Shown: in pieces, positions 55,732 through 63,956 of the stretch | How positions within the stretch are numbered: the first letter of the stretch is position 1 | How the letters are laid out: each line of letters starts with the position of its first letter | Assembly (NCBI RefSeq): GCF_020524765.1 | Contig: NZ_JAIVLR010000002.1 | Coordinates: 894,501-958,500, forward strand | DNA from: Qipengyuania gaetbuli | Lineage (GTDB): Bacteria; Pseudomonadota; Alphaproteobacteria; Sphingomonadales; Sphingomonadaceae | DNA: 64,000 bases | Direction: 5' to 3' | The notes under the pieces: generated by a model | Databases searched by the model: none | What the model saw: the letters and a program-made list of their open reading frames with translations, nothing else | Told to the model about the DNA's origin: nothing | Made by a program: the position numbers and the translations under genes

Positions 55732-57972
55732 ATGGCGACGCTTGCCGGCACCTCGAAGAAACCTCCGCCGCGCTGGTGGCGCCGCTTCATTGTGGCCTCC
55801 CGCCGCGCCAACCTCTTCACGCTGGTCGAAATCATCGCGCTTGCCGCATTCGTTATCATGGTGGTGACGACATGGGCCGCATTCACCACGGCGCCGCCGA
55901 CCGGTGAATTGCTGCCGAGCAGGCAGGTTGCGGTGCTCCTGATCGGCACGCTGATACCGGCCATGGCGTTGCTTGTCCTCGCCGGACGAAGGCTGGCGCT
56001 ACGCAGGGCGGCGGGGAGCACCGCGCGATTGCACGTGCGCCTGGTGTTTTTTTTCTCGATGATTGCGGCTGTGCCGACGCTGCTGGTCTCGGCATTCGCC
56101 GCCGTCCTGTTCCAGTCGGGCGTCGATTTCTGGTTCTCGGACAATTCGCGCGGGCTGATGGAGAACGCCAACGTCCTTGCCGAGCGGTATTACGAGGACA
56201 ACCAGCTCGACCTCGGCCAGGAAACCATCTCGATGGCGATGGACATGCGCGCCATCCTCCAGCAGGTCCAAATCACCGATCCCGACTTCCAGCTGGTGTA
56301 CAAGTACCAGGCCGACCCGCGCGACGTCATCGAGAGCGCAATCATGCAGGTGATGCCCGACGGAACCGCCCGCGTGGCGGTGGTCTATGGCATCAACCAG
56401 GGCAGCGATCCGGTTGGTTTCACGGAGGAAAGCCAGCGTGCCCTGCGCGGTGGAGAGCCGGTGATCATCCGGGGTAGTCCCGAACGTATCGAGGCGATCG
56501 CCCCGATTGACCGGACGGCCGGCATCTATCTCTACACGGCGCGAAATGCCGAGGCGGCGAGTTTCCGTAGCTGGGAAAGCGCGCGATCTATCTCCACCGC
56601 CTACGAGGAACTGACCAAGCGTGCCCGGGCGTTGCAGTTGCGGTTCAATCTGGCGCTCTATTTCGTCAGCCTTGCGCTGGTGGGGCTCGCCGTCTGGTTC
56701 GCTCTGCGCTTTGCCGACCGGCAGGTCGAGCCACTAACCGATCTAGTGGCGGCGGCTCGAAAGGTAGGCGCTGGTAACTTCTCGCTGCGTGTCGAAGGGC
56801 GGACCGGCGCAGACGAAATCGGCCTGCTCAACCGCGCGTTCAACCGCATGACTGCCCAGCTCGAAAAGCAGACCGACGCTCTGGTCGGCGCTAACGAGGA
56901 ACTCGAAGAGCGGCGCAGCTTCATCGAGGCAGTGCTGGAGTCCGTAAGCGCCGGTGTCATCACCATCGACGGCAAACGCCGCGTGCTGCTGATGAATGCG
57001 CCGGCGCAGAACATGCTGCTCGAAGGCGGGGAGGGGAGCGAACACCCCGAAACGTTGGACGCCATGATCCCGCAAATCGCGGTGCTGGTCGAGGCGGGAC
57101 TGGATCGCGGCGTGATTAGCCATTCGCGCCATGGCGAACTGATGACCCTCGCAGTGAGGCTGGTCCCGGAGGGCGACGGTCACGTGATCACCTTCGAGGA
57201 TATTACCCGCCAACTGCTGGACCAACGCCAGGCGGCATGGTCGGATGTCGCACGTCGCATCGCGCATGAAATCAAGAACCCGCTGACGCCGATCCAGCTC
57301 GCCACCGAGCGCCTGAAGCGGCGATATCGCAAGCAGATCGAGCAGGATGGCGAACTGTTCGACGAGCTGACCAACACCATCGTGCGGCAGGTCGGCGAGC
57401 TGCGCACCATGGTTGACGAGTTCTCGAGCTTCGCGCGGCTGCCAAAGCCGGTGTTCCGGCAAGAAGATGCGCTCGATATCATTCGTCAGTCGATGTTCCT
57501 GCAGGAGGTCGCTAATCCGCAGGTCAACTACGTGCTTTCGACCGAAATCGAAGGGCCCTTGCGCTTGGAGGCAGACCGTCACCAGCTGGGCCAAGCCGTC
57601 ACCAATATCCTGAAAAACGCAGCGGAAGCCATCGAAGCTCGCGCCGCCAATGCCGAAGCCGACTATCGTGGGCGCATCGAGGTCGAAGTGGCCGAAAACG
57701 CCGACTCCATGACGATCGCGGTGACCGATAACGGTATCGGTCTGCCGCAGGACCGCGAGCGGATCCTCGAACCCTATGTCACGACGCGCGAGAAGGGCAC
57801 GGGCCTCGGTCTCGCGATCGTGAACAAGATCGTCGAGGAACACGGCGGCGAAATGAATTTCTCCTCCATCGACGGGGGAGGGACCCGGGTCACGCTGAGG
57901 TTCGCGCGTGATCCCCACCGGACCGCCGCCAAGGGCGACGACCGGACCAGTACCGAGAAAGCAGAAGGGTAA
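55732..57972 (+). CDS. ntrY: Sensor histidine kinase NtrY
   Basis: A 746-residue membrane kinase. Four hydrophobic segments in the first 330 residues surround a long periplasmic loop; a HAMP domain follows (LRFADRQVEPLTDLVAAARKVGAGNF), then a PAS domain (AVLESVSAGVITIDGKRRVLLMN), HisKA with the phospho-His in [18 protein letters not shown], and a HATPase domain (ILKNAAEAIEA, VTDNGIGLP, GTGLGLAIVNKI). Partner of NtrX in nitrogen and redox/envelope control. The ATG at 55732 is chosen; a GTG at 55702 is in frame but adds an atypical stretch. Confidence 0.93.
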   Translation: MATLAGTSKKPPPRWWRRFIVASRRANLFTLVEIIALAAFVIMVVTTWAAFTTAPPTGELLPSRQVAVLLIGTLIPAMALLVLAGRRLALRRAAGSTARLHVRLVFFFSMIAAVPTLLVSAFAAVLFQSGVDFWFSDNSRGLMENANVLAERYYEDNQLDLGQETISMAMDMRAILQQVQITDPDFQLVYKYQADPRDVIESAIMQVMPDGTARVAVVYGINQGSDPVGFTEESQRALRGGEPVIIRGSPERIEAIAPIDRTAGIYLYTARNAEAASFRSWESARSISTAYEELTKRARALQLRFNLALYFVSLALVGLAVWFALRFADRQVEPLTDLVAAARKVGAGNFSLRVEGRTGADEIGLLNRAFNRMTAQLEKQTDALVGANEELEERRSFIEAVLESVSAGVITIDGKRRVLLMNAPAQNMLLEGGEGSEHPETLDAMIPQIAVLVEAGLDRGVISHSRHGELMTLAVRLVPEGDGHVITFEDITRQLLDQRQAAWSDVARRIAHEIKNPLTPIQLATERLKRRYRKQIEQDGELFDELTNTIVRQVGELRTMVDEFSSFARLPKPVFRQEDALDIIRQSMFLQEVANPQVNYVLSTEIEGPLRLEADRHQLGQAVTNILKNAAEAIEARAANAEADYRGRIEVEVAENADSMTIAVTDNGIGLPQDRERILEPYVTTREKGTGLGLAIVNKIVEEHGGEMNFSSIDGGGTRVTLRFARDPHRTAAKGDDRTSTEKAEG

Positions 57973-57976
57973 CTCA

Positions 57977-59359
57977 ATGGCACTCGACATCCTGATAGTC
58001 GACGACGAGCGCGATATTCGCGACCTGGTCGCAGGCGTCTTGAGCGACGAGGGCTACGAATGCCGCACTGCGGCCGACAGTTCGTCCGCGCTCGAGGCGG
58101 TCGATGCCAAGCGGCCAAGTCTCGTCCTGCTCGACGTCTGGCTCCACGGCAGCCAGATGGACGGGCTCGAAGTGCTCGACGCCATCAAGGCGCGCGAGCC
58201 CGAACTGCCGGTCATCATCTTTTCGGGTCACGGCAATATCGACACGGCCGTTTCGGCAGTCAGCCGCGGCGCGATGGACTTCATCGAGAAACCGTTCGAG
58301 GCGGAGCGCCTGCTTCACCTTGTGGAACGGGCTACCGAAACAGAGCGCCTTCGCCGGGAAAACTCGCGTCTGCGCGAAGGCATGGGCGAGGGCGGCGAAT
58401 TCACCGGCAACTCGGCCGCGATCAATGCTGTTCGTGCCACCCTCAAGCGCGTGGCCAGCACCGGGAGCCGCGTGCTAATCAGCGGACCGGCCGGTTCGGG
58501 CAAGGAAGTCGCCGCGCGCCTGCTGCACAGCTGGTCGACACGTGCAGACAAGCCGTTCGTGATCGTGAATTCCGCGCGGATCACGCCGGAGCGCTTCGAG
58601 GAAGAGCTGTTCGGCGAAGAAGCCGAAGGCAAGCTGGTGCGCCCCGGTCTGCTCGAAACGGCTGACGGCGGGACGCTCTATCTCGACGAGGTCGCCGACA
58701 TGCCACTCTCGACGCAGGCTCGTATCCTGCGGGTCCTCACCGAACAGAGCTTCGTCCGCGTGGGCGGGACACGGCAGATCGGGGTGGATGTCCGTGTGGT
58801 GTCCTCCACCGCACGCGACCTCAAGGCAGAGATGGAGGAAAAGCGGTTTCGCGAAGACCTCTTCTATCGACTGAACGTTGTTCCGGTGGAGGTGCCCTCA
58901 CTCGCCGAGCGTCGCGACGACATCCCCTCACTGGCGGAGCATTTTTTCGCCCGCTACGCCATCGAGCAAGGCATTCGCCCGCCGGAAATCAGCGAAGAAG
59001 CCATGGCTGCCCTCCAGGCGTATGACTGGCCAGGCAATGTGCGCCAGCTTCGCAATGTGGTGGAGCGGACGATCATCCTCACCCCGCGCGAACAGCTGGA
59101 CACGGTCGAAGCCGACATGCTTTCGGAGGAAGTGACCGGCGGCAAGCTCGGTGGAAGCGGTGGTATGGCACAATTGATGGGCGCCCCCTTGCGTGAAGCG
59201 CGGGAAAGTTTCGAGCGGGAATATCTCGCGATCCAGATCCGCCGGTTCTCGGGCAATATCTCGAAGACGGCCAGCTTTATCGGCATGGAACGCTCGGCGC
59301 TGCACCGCAAGCTCAAGCTTTTGGGCATGGCCGAGCGCAAGAGCGGCGACCGCAAATAG
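57977..59359 (+). CDS. ntrX: Response regulator NtrX (lacks GAFTGA)
   Basis: A 460-residue NtrC-family regulator. Receiver Asp53 (LLDVWLHGSQMDG), AAA+ domain with Walker A SGPAGSGKEVA and TLYLDEVADMP, and Fis-type C-terminus (NISKTASFIGMERSALHRKL). Where NtrC has GAFTGA this protein reads GEEAEGKLVRPG, so it should not activate sigma-54; several alphaproteobacterial NtrX proteins share this loss and act with sigma-70. ATG at 57977, just after ntrY; the longer open frame overlaps ntrY and is rejected. Confidence 0.95.
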   Translation: MALDILIVDDERDIRDLVAGVLSDEGYECRTAADSSSALEAVDAKRPSLVLLDVWLHGSQMDGLEVLDAIKAREPELPVIIFSGHGNIDTAVSAVSRGAMDFIEKPFEAERLLHLVERATETERLRRENSRLREGMGEGGEFTGNSAAINAVRATLKRVASTGSRVLISGPAGSGKEVAARLLHSWSTRADKPFVIVNSARITPERFEEELFGEEAEGKLVRPGLLETADGGTLYLDEVADMPLSTQARILRVLTEQSFVRVGGTRQIGVDVRVVSSTARDLKAEMEEKRFREDLFYRLNVVPVEVPSLAERRDDIPSLAEHFFARYAIEQGIRPPEISEEAMAALQAYDWPGNVRQLRNVVERTIILTPREQLDTVEADMLSEEVTGGKLGGSGGMAQLMGAPLREARESFEREYLAIQIRRFSGNISKTASFIGMERSALHRKLKLLGMAERKSGDRK

Positions 59360-59394
59360 GCCGCGACACATACCTTTTCGGAAGGCTGCAATAA

Positions 59395-59420
59395 ATTTCA
59401 TTGCGATTGCGCGATGAAAT
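59395..59420. repeat. Inverted repeat upstream of hfq
   Basis: ATTTCAT, 12-base loop, ATGAAAT, in the 164-base ntrX-hfq gap; a TTGCGCAA palindrome follows at 59429-59436. It may be a leader hairpin or operator for hfq. Confidence 0.3.
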
Positions 59421-59523
59421 GCCACATATTGCGCAAGTTCCGGCGGTGACGTCGGAATTCGGGCGCGGTGGTTGCGCCCAGATTGCGATGGTGAAAGCCT
59501 TCGCCAAGAAAAGGAGCAGGACA

Positions 59524-60063
59524 ATGGCCAGCGAACGCACGCTTTCCGCGCGCCCGCGACCCAAGCAGGAAGAAACGCAGCACAAGGGCAAGGCGCCAAG
59601 TTTGCAGGACGCGTTTCTCAACCTCTTGCGGAAGAACAAGACGCCCGTAACCGTATTCCTTGTAAAAGGGGTGAAACTGCAGGGCATCGTGACATGGTTC
59701 GACAATTTCTCGATCCTGTTGCGCCGTGATGGACAGTCGCAACTTGTCTACAAACATGCCGTCAGCACGATCATGCCGGGACAGCCGATCGACGCGGAAC
59801 AGTTCGCAAGCCAGGGGTCAGGCGCAAAGCAGCGCTTGCTCCAGGATGTCTTCCTGAGCCGCGTCCGCGAAGCCGAAGCGCAGGTTACGATGTTCCTCGT
59901 CAACGGCGTCATGCTTCAGGGCAAGATCGCGGCTTACGACTTATTCTGCATGCTGCTCGAACGCGATGGCTATGTGCAGCTTGCCTACAAGCACGCGGTG
60001 TCGACGATCCAGCCGGCGACGCCGGTCGACCTAAGCGAAGACTGGGACGAGGACGAACACTGA
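59524..60063 (+). CDS. hfq: RNA chaperone Hfq with two tandem Sm domains
   Basis: A 179-residue Hfq, about twice the usual length. Residues 25-87 form a full Hfq domain ([39 protein letters not shown]); residues 100-165 repeat it ([40 protein letters not shown]). Both keep the Gln of the distal/proximal pocket, FxxxLL core and KHA-type motif, but the second has lost the FLNxLR stretch. Such a bipartite Hfq is known from Zymomonas; three chains could form a six-domain ring. The acidic tail is DWDEDEH. GGAG lies seven bases before ATG. hflX follows. Confidence 0.95.
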   Translation: MASERTLSARPRPKQEETQHKGKAPSLQDAFLNLLRKNKTPVTVFLVKGVKLQGIVTWFDNFSILLRRDGQSQLVYKHAVSTIMPGQPIDAEQFASQGSGAKQRLLQDVFLSRVREAEAQVTMFLVNGVMLQGKIAAYDLFCMLLERDGYVQLAYKHAVSTIQPATPVDLSEDWDEDEH

Positions 60064-60080
60064 GTTTCGATGACAATTTG

Positions 60081-61382
60081 ATGGGCGAGGTCTCGCGCGG
60101 TGCGCGAGCTCTCGTCGTCTGCCCGGATATCCGGGGCATGCGCTACGATCTTGACGCCGAAAGCCGGCTTCAGGAGGCGGAGGGGCTTGCGCTGGCGATC
60201 GGTATCGTCATTGCCGACAGCTTCGTCCTGCCGGTTCGCGATGTGAAGCCGAACCTGCTGTTCGGTGCCGGGCAGGTCGAAAACATCCGTATCACCTGCG
60301 AACAAAACGACGCTGAGCTTGTCGTTGTGGACGGTGCCCTCAGCCCGATCCAGCAGCGCAATCTCGAAGACAAGCTGGCGCGAAAGGTCATCGACCGCAC
60401 CGGCTTGATCCTTGAAATCTTCGGCGAGCGTGCAGCGACCGCCGAAGGGCGCTTGCAGGTCGAACTGGCCCATCTGGATTACCAGCAAAGCAGGCTGGTG
60501 CGCAGCTGGACCCATCTCGAGCGGCAGCGCGGTGGTTTCGGTTTTCTCGGCGGCCCGGGTGAAACCCAGATCGAGGCTGACCGGCGGATGATCCGCCAGC
60601 GTATGGCGCGCCTGCGCAAGGAACTGGAACAGGTCCGCAAGACCCGTGGACTCCATCGCGAACGGCGCGAGCGGGCACCGTGGCCGGTCGTTGCCCTTGT
60701 CGGCTATACGAACGCAGGAAAATCCACTCTATTCAATCGCTTGACCGGTGCAGATGTCATGGCCGAGGACCTGCTCTTCGCAACCCTCGACCCGACGATG
60801 CGAGCCATCTCCTTGCCCGGTGTCGAAAAGGCCATCCTGTCCGACACGGTCGGTTTCATTTCCGACTTGCCGACACAGCTTGTCGCCGCCTTCCGCGCGA
60901 CGCTTGAGGAAGTAACCGCCGCAGACCTGATCTGCCATGTCCGTGATATTTCCAATGCATCGTCAGAAGCGCAGAAGCTCCAGGTACTCGAAGTCCTGGG
61001 CGAGCTTGGGGTGATCGACGGGGAAGGGGCGGACCCGAAGGTCCCCATCCTGGAGGTCTGGAACAAGTGGGATCTGCTGGATGCCGACCAGGCGGAGGAA
61101 CTGGCCAAGGTTGCGGAGGATGACGAAGGAATAATCGCGCTGTCCGCATTGACCGGCGAAGGCGTCGATGGTTTTCTCGATCGGGTCGGTCAAATGCTGA
61201 CTTCGCGGGCGACGGTCCGCGAATTCGTCCTGCCATCCAGCGACGGCAAGCGGATCGCCTGGCTTCATGCGCATGGGGACGTACTTGAGGAAGCCGACGC
61301 AGGTGAAAGCGAAGGGCAATCCTTGCGACGGTTCACCGTCAGGCTCAATCCCAAGGAATTTGGGCAGTTCCAGTCGTTATAA
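60081..61382 (+). CDS. hflX: Ribosome-dissociating GTPase HflX
   Basis: About 433 residues. The N-terminal HflX domain (AGQVENIRITCEQNDAELVVVDGALSPIQQRNLE, GERAATAEGRLQVELAHLDYQQSRLVR, GGFGFLGGPGETQIEADRR) precedes the G domain with P-loop ALVGYTNAGKSTLFN, DTVGFISDLPTQLVAAF and NKWD. It splits stalled ribosomes under heat stress. The start is uncertain: ATG 60081 and TTG 60078 lack ribosome sites, while an in-frame CTG at 60060 ([10 protein letters not shown]) has GAGG eight bases upstream and overlaps the hfq stop. Its end overlaps mazG. Confidence 0.93.
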   Translation: MGEVSRGARALVVCPDIRGMRYDLDAESRLQEAEGLALAIGIVIADSFVLPVRDVKPNLLFGAGQVENIRITCEQNDAELVVVDGALSPIQQRNLEDKLARKVIDRTGLILEIFGERAATAEGRLQVELAHLDYQQSRLVRSWTHLERQRGGFGFLGGPGETQIEADRRMIRQRMARLRKELEQVRKTRGLHRERRERAPWPVVALVGYTNAGKSTLFNRLTGADVMAEDLLFATLDPTMRAISLPGVEKAILSDTVGFISDLPTQLVAAFRATLEEVTAADLICHVRDISNASSEAQKLQVLEVLGELGVIDGEGADPKVPILEVWNKWDLLDADQAEELAKVAEDDEGIIALSALTGEGVDGFLDRVGQMLTSRATVREFVLPSSDGKRIAWLHAHGDVLEEADAGESEGQSLRRFTVRLNPKEFGQFQSL

Positions 61383-62138
61383 CCGCGCTTTCTCGCGCCG
61401 CTTGACCTCCTGCCAGAGCTCTTCCTGCTGTTCGAGGTTACGTTGCTCGAAGTCGCCTCCAGCTAGTTTCTCCATCTCGCGGAAACGTCTTTCGAATTTG
61501 CGGTTTGCTGCCCGCAGCGCTTCTTCTGCGTCTATCCCGTAGGCGCGCACGAGGTTGGCTGCGGCGAAAAGGAAATCGCCTGCTTCTTCAGCGCGCTGGT
61601 CAGGAGTGGCAGTGTCGAGTTCCTCGATCTCTTCGACGACCTTTGCTCGCGGGCCTTCGGTATCAGGCCAATCGAAGCCGTGGCGCGCGGCACGTTTCTG
61701 GAGTTTCTGCGCTCGCAGCAAGGCTGGTAGTGCCGACGCAACGCCATCCATCGCGCTGGTTGACCCTTCGGCCTCGCGTTCGGCGGCCTTGAGGTCTTCC
61801 CAGCGAGATTCTTCCATCACGCCATCTTCCGAGCCGAAAATGTGTGGGTGGCGTGCTTCCATCTTGTCTGAAATTGTCTTGGCAACCTCTTCGAAGCCGA
61901 AATGACCGGCTTCCTTCGCCATCTGTGCGTGGAAGACGACCTGGAAGAGGAGATCACCGAGTTCGCCACGGAGTTCATCCATGTCCTCGCGCTCGATAGC
62001 GTCAGCTACCTCGTAGGCTTCCTCTATGGTGTAGGGTGCAATGGTAGAGAACGTTTGCGCGGTGTCCCATTCGCAACCTCGTTCCTTGTCGCGCAGCCGC
62101 GCCATTATCTGCAGGAGTCGATCAATCTCGTTTGCCAT
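61377..62138 (-). CDS. mazG: Nucleoside triphosphate pyrophosphohydrolase MazG
   Basis: A 253-residue house-cleaning enzyme hydrolysing NTPs to NMPs and PPi. Two MazG repeats are visible; the first has CEWDTAQTFSTIAPYTIEEAYEVADAIEREDMDELRGELGDLLFQVVFHAQMA with EExxE/ExxD metal-binding acids, and HPHIFG follows; the second contains VVEEIEELDTATPDQRAEEAGDFLFAAANLVRAYG. ATG at 62138. Convergent with hflX, overlapping by 6 bases. An AT-rich palindrome lies 70 bases upstream. Confidence 0.95.
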   Translation of the reverse strand: MANEIDRLLQIMARLRDKERGCEWDTAQTFSTIAPYTIEEAYEVADAIEREDMDELRGELGDLLFQVVFHAQMAKEAGHFGFEEVAKTISDKMEARHPHIFGSEDGVMEESRWEDLKAAEREAEGSTSAMDGVASALPALLRAQKLQKRAARHGFDWPDTEGPRAKVVEEIEELDTATPDQRAEEAGDFLFAAANLVRAYGIDAEEALRAANRKFERRFREMEKLAGGDFEQRNLEQQEELWQEVKRREKARL

Positions 62139-62207
62139 GGTGCTGGCTTACGTGAGGCTTCGGCAGGGGGGAAGCCTGCGATACGGCTCGTTTCAACATC
62201 AAGATGG

Positions 62208-62221
62208 ATAATATATATTAT
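62208..62221. promoter_or_regulatory. AT-rich palindrome upstream of mazG
   Basis: ATAATATATATTAT, a perfect 14-base palindrome in otherwise GC-rich DNA, between the small membrane protein gene and mazG (start 62138). It may be part of the mazG promoter; the -35 is not clear. Confidence 0.3.
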
Positions 62222-62242
62222 GTTAAGTGCAAAATCAGGCGA

Positions 62243-62419
62243 TCATGACATTCCAGTGACCCAACTCACTACCACATAGGCTCCCAAGATTATCGCCACC
62301 CACATCAAAGCGACCTTCAGCATCCTGCTGCCGGTAAGTCCGTCTGACCGCATGCCCCTGAGGTATACGACGATCAACGCAGCCATTACCGCCGCCCACA
62401 TCCATGCGCCAACGCTCAT
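62243..62419 (-). CDS. Small two-helix membrane protein (58 residues)
   Basis: A short frame starting ATG at 62419, overlapping the stop of the preceding metallo-hydrolase gene by ATGA. It reads MSVGAWMWAAVMAALIVVYL, then RGMRSDGLTGSRMLK, then VALMWVAIILGAYVVVSWV and TGMS. Two hydrophobic segments separated by a charged turn fit a hairpin membrane protein, and the overlap argues for real translation. No known family or function can be named. Confidence 0.6.
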   Translation of the reverse strand: MSVGAWMWAAVMAALIVVYLRGMRSDGLTGSRMLKVALMWVAIILGAYVVVSWVTGMS

Positions 62420-63183
62420 GCGCGCAACTCCAATCCGTCATACCCAACTACGATGCCGCTCGGGACCTCGGCTACCAGCGAGCCGTAATCCATGGTCTTG
62501 TCGAGATGCGTCAGCACGGCCGTTTTCGCCTTGCACCGCCGAGTCAGGTCGATTGCCATGTCCAGATGTGCATGGGTCGGATGCGGCCGGCGGCGCAGAC
62601 AATCGACCACAAGGATGTCAGTGCCCTTGAAGCAATCGACCATGTCCTTGGTGATTTCGCTGAAATCCGTCGCGTAAACGATGGATTTCCCGTCAGCTTC
62701 GAACCGGAATCCGGTGCATGTCACCGGCCCGTGCGGCATTTCGACGTAATCGAAGGAAAATCCAGCAACAAGTTGAACTTGCGAAACTTCTTTAAGGCTC
62801 ATCAAGGTTGGGTAACCATGCTGACCTTCGAAAATATAGTCGAAGCGTCGCAGCAGGTTCTTGCATGTCCTGGTGTTGGCGAAACCGGGCAATGGGTTGC
62901 TTCGATCATAGCGCATGACGCGCAAATCATCGATGCCGTGGCAATGGTCGGCATGGTCGTGCGTCCAGAAGACCGCATCGACTTTCTCTATTCCATTGGC
63001 CAGCAACTGGGCCCTTAGATCGGTCGAGGTGTCGACAAGGATACGCTGTCCGGCGTCGTTCTCGACTATGATCGATACGCGGCTACGGCGGTTGCGCGGC
63101 TCCGATGGGTCGCATTCGCCCCAGTCATTTCCGATGCGTGGAACGCCGGTTGACGTTCCCGATCCGAGCATGATGAACTTCAC
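62416..63183 (-). CDS. Metallo-beta-lactamase-fold hydrolase (PhnP-like)
   Basis: A 255-residue zinc hydrolase. MLGSGTSTGVPRIGNDWGECDPSEPRNRRSRVS is the PhnP/RNase Z-type N-terminus; the metal site is WTHDHADHCHGIDDL (HxHxDH), with further His in PHGPVTCTGF, the Asp in YATDFSEIT, and LTHLDKTMDY. PhnP cleaves cyclic ribose phosphates; cyclic phosphodiesterase activity is possible here, but without phn genes nearby the substrate is open. ATGA overlap with tatD upstream and the small membrane gene downstream. Confidence 0.85.
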   Translation of the reverse strand: MKFIMLGSGTSTGVPRIGNDWGECDPSEPRNRRSRVSIIVENDAGQRILVDTSTDLRAQLLANGIEKVDAVFWTHDHADHCHGIDDLRVMRYDRSNPLPGFANTRTCKNLLRRFDYIFEGQHGYPTLMSLKEVSQVQLVAGFSFDYVEMPHGPVTCTGFRFEADGKSIVYATDFSEITKDMVDCFKGTDILVVDCLRRRPHPTHAHLDMAIDLTRRCKAKTAVLTHLDKTMDYGSLVAEVPSGIVVGYDGLELRA

Positions 63184-63956
63184 GCGGCTGCCTTGGAAAA
63201 GAGGCGGTAGAAATTGGCGGTCGTCACGCGGGACAGTTCATCGAAACTTTCGCCGCGAAGATCGGCCAGAAAGCGCGCAGTGTCGTCGACGTAACCCGGT
63301 TCGCAAGTCTTGCCGCGATGAGGAACAGGCGCAAGGAACGGGCAGTCGGTTTCAACGAGCAGCCTGTCCTGAGGGATTTGCCGTGCGAATTCCTGCAGTT
63401 CCTTGGCGTTCTTGAAGGTCACGATGCCCGATATGGAGATCGACAGGCCGAGCTCCAGCACCCGTTGCCCGAATTCGGGCGAGGCGGTAAAGCAATGGAT
63501 CAGGGCGGGGAAAGCCCCCTTCCCCATCTCTTCCGACAGGATGGCGAGGGTGTCTTCTTCCGCATCGCGCGTGTGGATGATCACCGGAAGCTGTACTTCA
63601 CGCGCCACGTCGATGTGGAGGCGGAAAAGCTCGCGCTGCGCATCGCGATCGGAGTGGTCGTAGTAATAGTCGAGCCCGGTCTCGCCGATGGCGATCACCC
63701 TGGGATCATAGGTGGCCTCCAGCAGTTCGTCCCGCGCCAGCCCGGGGTGATCATCCGCATTGTGAGGGTGGATCCCGACGCTGGCCCAGACATCGGGGTG
63801 TGCGTTGGCCGTGCCCACGACTTGCGGCCATTCCGCCTGCTTGGTGGAGATATTGAGGAATGCGCCCACGCCTGCTTCGCGGGCTCGCGTGAGTACTTCG
63901 TCGCGCTCTTCCACCAAGCCCTTGTACTCGAGATGGCAGTGGCTATCGACAAGCAT
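63180..63956 (-). CDS. tatD: TatD family deoxyribonuclease
   Basis: A 258-residue metal-dependent hydrolase. MLVDSHCHLEY opens with the HxH metal motif; GETGLDYYYDHSDRDAQRELFRLHIDVA, VIIHTRDAEED, LIHCFTAS, SGIVTFKNAKEL and LVETDCPFLAPVPHRGK with the last Asp are all typical. TatD acts in DNA repair/degradation. ATG at 63956 overlaps the upstream gene's TGA (TGATG); an in-frame TTG at 63959 is not needed. It is coupled to the metallo-hydrolase by ATGA. Confidence 0.95.
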   Translation of the reverse strand: MLVDSHCHLEYKGLVEERDEVLTRAREAGVGAFLNISTKQAEWPQVVGTANAHPDVWASVGIHPHNADDHPGLARDELLEATYDPRVIAIGETGLDYYYDHSDRDAQRELFRLHIDVAREVQLPVIIHTRDAEEDTLAILSEEMGKGAFPALIHCFTASPEFGQRVLELGLSISISGIVTFKNAKELQEFARQIPQDRLLVETDCPFLAPVPHRGKTCEPGYVDDTARFLADLRGESFDELSRVTTANFYRLFSKAAA

